This document shows positions 43,985 to 48,040 of a stretch of DNA of 48,040 nucleotides, piece by piece (position 1 is the stretch's first letter; each line of letters starts with the position of its first letter). The translations under genes and the position numbers were made by a program. The stretch lies in assembly GCA_946481095.1 (NCBI GenBank), contig CAMLML010000030.1:1-48040 (forward strand), in the 5' to 3' direction. The notes under the pieces were generated by a model that was not told the DNA's origin, made no database searches, and saw nothing but the letters and a program-made list of their open reading frames with translations. This stretch comes from an uncultured Cellvibrio sp. Lineage in GTDB: Bacteria > Pseudomonadota > Gammaproteobacteria > Pseudomonadales > Cellvibrionaceae.

Positions 43985-44073
43985 AAAAGGGGGGTTAGGG
44001 GGGATTTAAAATCTTCAGAAAGTTTGACCATTTTAAATCCCTCCCCCGCCTCCCTTTTTCAAAGTAAGGAGCC
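43970..44073. repeat. Long palindromic repeat, copy 2
   Basis: Near-identical to 12849-12952 and in the same orientation, including the opening ggttccccactttgaaaaa and the closing ccctttttcaaag. It provides the stop codon of the methyltransferase gene, just as copy 1 does for GAPDH. Confidence 0.88.
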
Positions 44074-44137
44074 ATCATCTCTTCCTTTGGAAGAGATGTT
44101 TAGAGATGGGTAATATTAATTAAACAAACAAAATCCA

Positions 44138-45241
44138 ATGCAAAATCTACTTTTAACCAAAAATATATTTCCCGAATCACTGTTGCGCCCGACAGTGAAT
44201 TACATTTTGCGTACGCAATTACCGGATGGTTCAATCCCTTGGTTCGCTACAGGAAAAGTTGATCCCTGGGATCATATTGAAGCCGCTATGGGTTTGATAA
44301 TTGGCAGTGAATTGACGGCGGCAAAAAAAGCTTATCAATGGCTGGCAGACAATCAATTGGATGACGGCAGTTGGTGGGCAAATTATGTTGCGGGCGAAGC
44401 GGTGGATAAAAATCATCGCGAAACTAATTTTATTGCTTATGTGGCGACGGGTGCCTGGCATTATTTTTTAGTGACTAATGATCAAAATTTTCTTGCAGAT
44501 TATTTTCCTGTTGTACAAAAAGCCATTGATTTTGTATTGCACTATCAATCGCCAACCGGCGAAATTTATTGGGCAGTGGATATTCACAATCAACCACAAC
44601 GCGACGCCTTGATTACAGCTTCCAGTTCTATTTATAAAAGTCTTGAATGTGCGATTTTAATTGCAGAAGTATTGGGTGTTGATGCGAAACAATGGCGAAA
44701 ATCTCATCTGTTGTTGGGTAATGCGTTAAGGTATCATCCGGAATATTTTGATCGCACATGGGAGCCCAAAACCCGTTTTTCCATGGATTGGTTTTATCCG
44801 ATCCTAACCGGCGTTATACAAGGTAAAGCGGCGCAACAGCGTATAGAAAACAAGTGGAATATTTTTGTAGAAAATAATGTCGGCTGTCGTTGCGTGAGTG
44901 ATGAGCCCTGGGTGACTGTAGCGGAGTCCTGTGAATTAACTCTGGCGTTATTGGCGGCAGGTGAGCATGCCAAAGCTGTCAATTTATTCAGCTGGTTATT
45001 TCAGTTTTTGGATGATGATGGCGGTTATTGGACGGGATTTAATTTTCGCGATCAAGTGATTTGGCCCAAAGAAAAAACCACCTGGACTTGCGGTGCAATT
45101 TTGTTGGCAGCCGATGCATTGACGCAACATACGGGTGCTGCGAATTTGTTTTTGAGTTCTGAATTAAAGAATGACCCCACCCTAACCCTCCCCTTGCCAG
45201 GGGAGGGAATCAGTTCCTCCCCCTGGCAAGGGGGAGGTTAG
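44138..45241 (+). CDS. Alpha/alpha-toroid protein (prenyltransferase/squalene-cyclase-like fold)
   Basis: A 367-residue soluble protein of helical hairpin repeats. Repeated motifs with DGSIPWF, DDGSWWANY, TGEIYWAVD and DDGGYWTGF resemble the QW-like repeats of terpene cyclases and toroid hydrolases. The catalytic DXDD of squalene cyclases is not seen, so the activity is open. It is last in the four-gene run. The final 23 or so residues (from about 345, NDPTLTLPLPGEG onward) are encoded by a palindromic repeat, so the ancestral protein probably ended near LSSELK. Confidence 0.72.
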   Translation: MQNLLLTKNIFPESLLRPTVNYILRTQLPDGSIPWFATGKVDPWDHIEAAMGLIIGSELTAAKKAYQWLADNQLDDGSWWANYVAGEAVDKNHRETNFIAYVATGAWHYFLVTNDQNFLADYFPVVQKAIDFVLHYQSPTGEIYWAVDIHNQPQRDALITASSSIYKSLECAILIAEVLGVDAKQWRKSHLLLGNALRYHPEYFDRTWEPKTRFSMDWFYPILTGVIQGKAAQQRIENKWNIFVENNVGCRCVSDEPWVTVAESCELTLALLAAGEHAKAVNLFSWLFQFLDDDGGYWTGFNFRDQVIWPKEKTTWTCGAILLAADALTQHTGAANLFLSSELKNDPTLTLPLPGEGISSSPWQGGG

Positions 45242-45249
45242 GAGGGGTC
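45173..45249. repeat. Palindromic repeat that encodes the C-terminus of the toroid protein
   Basis: gaccccaccctaaccctcc and ggaggttaggaggggtc are outer arms; ccccttgccaggggaggg and cctccccctggcaaggggg are inner halves. The element lies within the reading frame ending at 45241 and supplies its stop codon. Confidence 0.88.
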
Positions 45250-45298
45250 TTTTTGGCTATTGAATAATCAAAAAATAATTTACCGGTAATCATTATTT

Positions 45299-46027
45299 AT
45301 GCGCATTCCCAGAATTTACATTGATCAGGATTTGGCAATAACAGAATCAATCTTGCTTAATGAAAACGCATCCCACTATTTATCCAAAGTGCTGCGCATG
45401 CAGGAAGGGCGCGAGTTAATGGTATTTAATGGTCAGGGTGGTGAATATTCGGCGCAGATAAAAGAAATCGGCAAAAAACAAATTGTTATTCAAACCCATC
45501 AATTTTTTGCAGATAATCGTCAGTCACCATTGGATTTACATTTGGCAATTGGTATTTCACGTGGTGAGCGCATGGATTGGGTGTTGCAAAAAGCAACAGA
45601 GTTGGGTGTAACGCGAATTATTCCATTAATCACCGAACGCACTGAAGTGAAAATTAAAAGCGATAAACAAGATAAAAAAATGCTGCACTGGCAACAAATT
45701 ATTATCAGTGCTTGTGAACAATGCCAACGGAATATATTGCCTGAATTACAGGAACCACAGCCAATCGATAATTGGTTAAAAACAGTGACAGCGGATTGCC
45801 GCTTCGTTTTGCATCATCGCCATCAGCAAAGTCTTGCGAATATTAAAAAACTTCAAAGTGTTACCTTGTTAATTGGCCCCGAGGGTGGATTGAGCGAAGC
45901 AGAAATCACGCTTGCTGAAAACGAAAATTTTCAGTCATTACGATTGGGGCCAAGAGTTTTGCGTACAGAAACCGCGCCTCTCGCGGCCATCAGTCTGGTG
46001 CAATATATCTGGGGAGATTTGGGTTAA
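45299..46027 (+). CDS. rsmE: 16S rRNA (uracil-1498-N3)-methyltransferase RsmE
   Basis: A 242-residue SPOUT methyltransferase with an N-terminal PUA-like domain (about 1-70; HYLSKVLRMQEGREL). The knotted SAM site comprises LLIGPEGGLSEAEI and LRLGPRVLRTETAPLAAI. It methylates N3 of U1498 in 16S rRNA in the assembled 30S subunit. Length and motifs are normal. It is followed by typA after 114 bases. Confidence 0.95.
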   Translation: MRIPRIYIDQDLAITESILLNENASHYLSKVLRMQEGRELMVFNGQGGEYSAQIKEIGKKQIVIQTHQFFADNRQSPLDLHLAIGISRGERMDWVLQKATELGVTRIIPLITERTEVKIKSDKQDKKMLHWQQIIISACEQCQRNILPELQEPQPIDNWLKTVTADCRFVLHHRHQQSLANIKKLQSVTLLIGPEGGLSEAEITLAENENFQSLRLGPRVLRTETAPLAAISLVQYIWGDLG

Positions 46028-46086
46028 CTGTCTATTGCCCAGAACAAATTTTCATCAATTCCATATCCCTGACATGCTGACATGGG

Positions 46087-46092
46087 TATAAT
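46087..46092 (+). promoter_or_regulatory. Possible -10 element of typA
   Basis: A perfect TATAAT 50 bases before the typA start codon. No clear -35 is seen at the expected spacing. Confidence 0.4.
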
Positions 46093-46141
46093 GCGCCGCT
46101 TTTTGTAGCCCAGCCTTTCAGATCCCACAGAGAATTACCAA

Positions 46142-47968
46142 GTGACCAATCCTTCTTCTATCGAAAAATTACGCAATATCGCGATTATTGCCCACGTTGA
46201 CCATGGCAAAACTTCTATGGTTGATCAACTGTTACGTCAATCCGGTACCCTGGATCGCCGCGATGACACAGGCGACCTGATCATGGACAGCAACGATCAG
46301 GAACGTGAACGCGGCATTACCATTCTTGCCAAAAATACGGCAATTAAATGGAATGACTACCGTATCAATATAGTTGATACCCCCGGCCACGCCGACTTCG
46401 GTGGTGAGGTAGAGCGCGTATTATCGATGGTGGATTCTGTGTTATTGATTGTTGATGCGGTTGGTGGGCCTATGCCACAAACCCGTTTTGTGACCTCCAA
46501 GGCATTTGAACAAGGTTTGAATCCAATTGTGGTGATCAACAAAATCGACCGCCCGGGTGCTCGTCCCGAGTGGGTGATTGATCAGGTGTTTGATTTGTTT
46601 GACCGTTTGGGCGCGACAGAAGAGCAACTGGATTTCCCGATTGTTTACGCATCAGCACTGAACGGTGTTGCCGGTTTGGATATGAATAATATTGCGGAAG
46701 ATATGACGCCGCTCTTCCAAACTATTATTGATAAAGTCAAGCCGCCCAAAGTAGATACTGATGGCGCTTTCCAAATGCAAATTTCAGCATTGGACTACAA
46801 CAGTTATGTGGGTGTTATCGGTATTGGCCGTATCACTCGCGGGACTTTGTCACCTAACCAACAAATTGTGGTTGTCACTCCTACAGGCGAAACACGCAAA
46901 GCCAAAGTCTTGCAAGTCATGGGTTATCACGGGTTGCAACGTATCGAGACGGATAAGGCTTATGCGGGCGATATCGTGTGTATTACCGGTGTTGATAAAT
47001 TAGGAATTTCCGACACACTTTGTCATCCTGAAAAAATTGAAGCTTTGCCACCTCTCTCCATCGATGAGCCAACCGTCAGCATGACTTTCCAGGTGAACGA
47101 TTCTCCTTTTGCAGGTAAAGAAGGCAAGTATGTCACCAGCCGCAATATCAAAGATCGTTTGGATCAGGAATTAATTCACAACGTTGCCTTGCGTGTTGAA
47201 CAAGGAGATTCACCGGATAAATTCAAAGTGTCGGGTCGCGGTGAATTGCATTTGTCGGTGTTGATCGAAAATATGCGTCGCGAAGGTTACGAGTTGGGTG
47301 TATCTCGCCCTGAAGTTATTCAAAAAGTTGTCGATGGTGAAATTCACGAGCCATACGAACAAGTGGTGATTGATGTCGAAGAACAACATCAAGGTAAAGT
47401 GATGGAAGAGTTGGGTTTGCGTAAAGGCGAACTCACCAATATGGAACCCGATGGCAAAGGCCGCATCAAGTTGGAATTTATTGTTCCATCGCGCGGTTTG
47501 ATTGGTTTCCGCGGTAACTTCCTCACCATGACGTCCGGCTCTGGCATCATGACCAGTATTTTTGATCACTACGGTCCAGTGAAACAAGGTGAAGTTGCCA
47601 AGCGTCAAAACGGTGTGTTGGTGTCAATGGTAAAAGGTAAAACACTCGCTTACGCATTGAATATGTTGCAAGAACGCGGTCGTTTATTTTTAGGCCCGCA
47701 AGCAGAAATTTACGAAGGTCAAATCGTGGGTTTGCATTCACGCGATAATGATCTGGTAGTGAATCCAACCAAAGCCAAACAGCTCACCAATATTCGTGCA
47801 TCCGGTACTGATGAAGCAGTCGTTTTAACGCCGCCGATTAAACACACATTGGAACAAGCGCTCGAATTTATCGAAGATGATGAGTTGGTAGAAGTCACAC
47901 CGCTGAGCATTCGTTTGCGTAAGAAATTGCTGACAGAAAACGAGCGCAAGCGCGACAAGAAGGCTTAA
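46142..47968 (+). CDS. typA: Ribosome-binding GTPase TypA/BipA
   Basis: A 608-residue translational GTPase. G1 is [10 protein letters not shown]2 is RERGITI, G3 is DTPGHADFG and G4 is NKIDRPGA. The middle domains resemble EF-G domains III and V, and the C-terminal domain is specific to BipA ([19 protein letters not shown]). It binds 70S ribosomes and supports ribosome assembly and stress growth. The start is GTG 46142, in a region with a modest GAGA ribosome site. A palindromic repeat follows its stop. Confidence 0.96.
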   Translation: MTNPSSIEKLRNIAIIAHVDHGKTSMVDQLLRQSGTLDRRDDTGDLIMDSNDQERERGITILAKNTAIKWNDYRINIVDTPGHADFGGEVERVLSMVDSVLLIVDAVGGPMPQTRFVTSKAFEQGLNPIVVINKIDRPGARPEWVIDQVFDLFDRLGATEEQLDFPIVYASALNGVAGLDMNNIAEDMTPLFQTIIDKVKPPKVDTDGAFQMQISALDYNSYVGVIGIGRITRGTLSPNQQIVVVTPTGETRKAKVLQVMGYHGLQRIETDKAYAGDIVCITGVDKLGISDTLCHPEKIEALPPLSIDEPTVSMTFQVNDSPFAGKEGKYVTSRNIKDRLDQELIHNVALRVEQGDSPDKFKVSGRGELHLSVLIENMRREGYELGVSRPEVIQKVVDGEIHEPYEQVVIDVEEQHQGKVMEELGLRKGELTNMEPDGKGRIKLEFIVPSRGLIGFRGNFLTMTSGSGIMTSIFDHYGPVKQGEVAKRQNGVLVSMVKGKTLAYALNMLQERGRLFLGPQAEIYEGQIVGLHSRDNDLVVNPTKAKQLTNIRASGTDEAVVLTPPIKHTLEQALEFIEDDELVEVTPLSIRLRKKLLTENERKRDKKA

Positions 47969-47972
47969 CAAC

Positions 47973-48016
47973 ACCCTCTCCCCAGCCCTCTCCCATCAAG
48001 GGAGAGGGAGCAGATC
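47973..48016. repeat. Palindromic repeat after typA, near the right window edge
   Basis: caccctctccccagccctctc and its partial inverted copy gagaggga form a hairpin of the same GC-rich type as the other elements; the right part may continue beyond the window. Confidence 0.6.
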
Positions 48017-48040
48017 TCCGCATGAACAATATTTTCTTTT

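Noticed and set aside
1..48040. A CRISPR array built from the recurring palindromes
   Set aside because: The elements are single, widely spaced and of several types; there are no regularly spaced repeats or spacers and no cas genes.

Overview
The window looks like chromosomal DNA of a polysaccharide-degrading gammaproteobacterium close to Cellvibrio and the Cellvibrionaceae. The grounds are secreted GH16 glucanases with serine-rich linkers and a GlyGly-CTERM tail, a CBM6 module, a large TonB-dependent receptor, and Pseudomonas-like gene orders (rpoZ-spoT-ridA and glyQ-glyS-gmhB-plsC). This is inference from content and synteny; there is no rRNA or tRNA gene here to settle taxonomy. I found no prophage, transposase or CRISPR array. 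The accessory character comes instead from many palindromic intergenic repeats.

Layout. 1-3300 (minus strand): an alginate-export-like outer-membrane barrel, a secreted leucine-rich-repeat protein, and an anti-sigma/ECF-sigma pair. 3499-5841 (plus): two tandem beta-glucanases of the naturally circularly permuted Fibrobacter type. 5960-10989 (minus): a membrane-anchored AraC regulator, yceH, a small membrane protein and a TonB-dependent receptor. 11429-15453 (plus): an arsenic operon arsR - GAPDH - arsJ - ATP-grasp-like gene, with a readable promoter and operator. The ATP-grasp gene starts inside the end of arsJ and is the best candidate for an undescribed function.

15482-19806 (minus): a chemoreceptor with its sensor domain at the C-terminus, a PI-PLC-like protein translated one base after an unknown partner, and ridA. 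19931-22318 (minus): spoT and rpoZ; a hybrid histidine kinase (22475-24781, plus) diverges from them where gmk often sits. 24809-29329 (minus): plsC, gmhB, glyS, glyQ. 29457-32969 (plus): an orphan solute-binding-like protein, a CBS-domain protein and two tandem LpxL-like acyltransferases. 32975-36153 (minus): a small membrane protein, a PstS-like protein, a porin and a Sel1-repeat protein.

36425-39867 (plus): a three-gene amidoligase system made of a retropepsin-like lipoprotein that has lost its DTG motif, an inactive transglutaminase with seven membrane helices, and a RimK-like ATP-grasp ligase. Then pirin, and a 39-residue membrane microprotein behind a perfect FNR/Anr box. 41074-45241 (plus): GT4 glycosyltransferase, ceramidase-like membrane protein, methyltransferase and an alpha/alpha-toroid protein, probably a glycolipid or envelope-metabolite pathway. 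45299-47968 (plus): rsmE and typA.

The unifying oddity is the repeat family. At least ten palindromic elements lie at gene ends. They supply or touch the stop codons of six genes and add about 23 residues to one protein, and one abuts the start of plsC.
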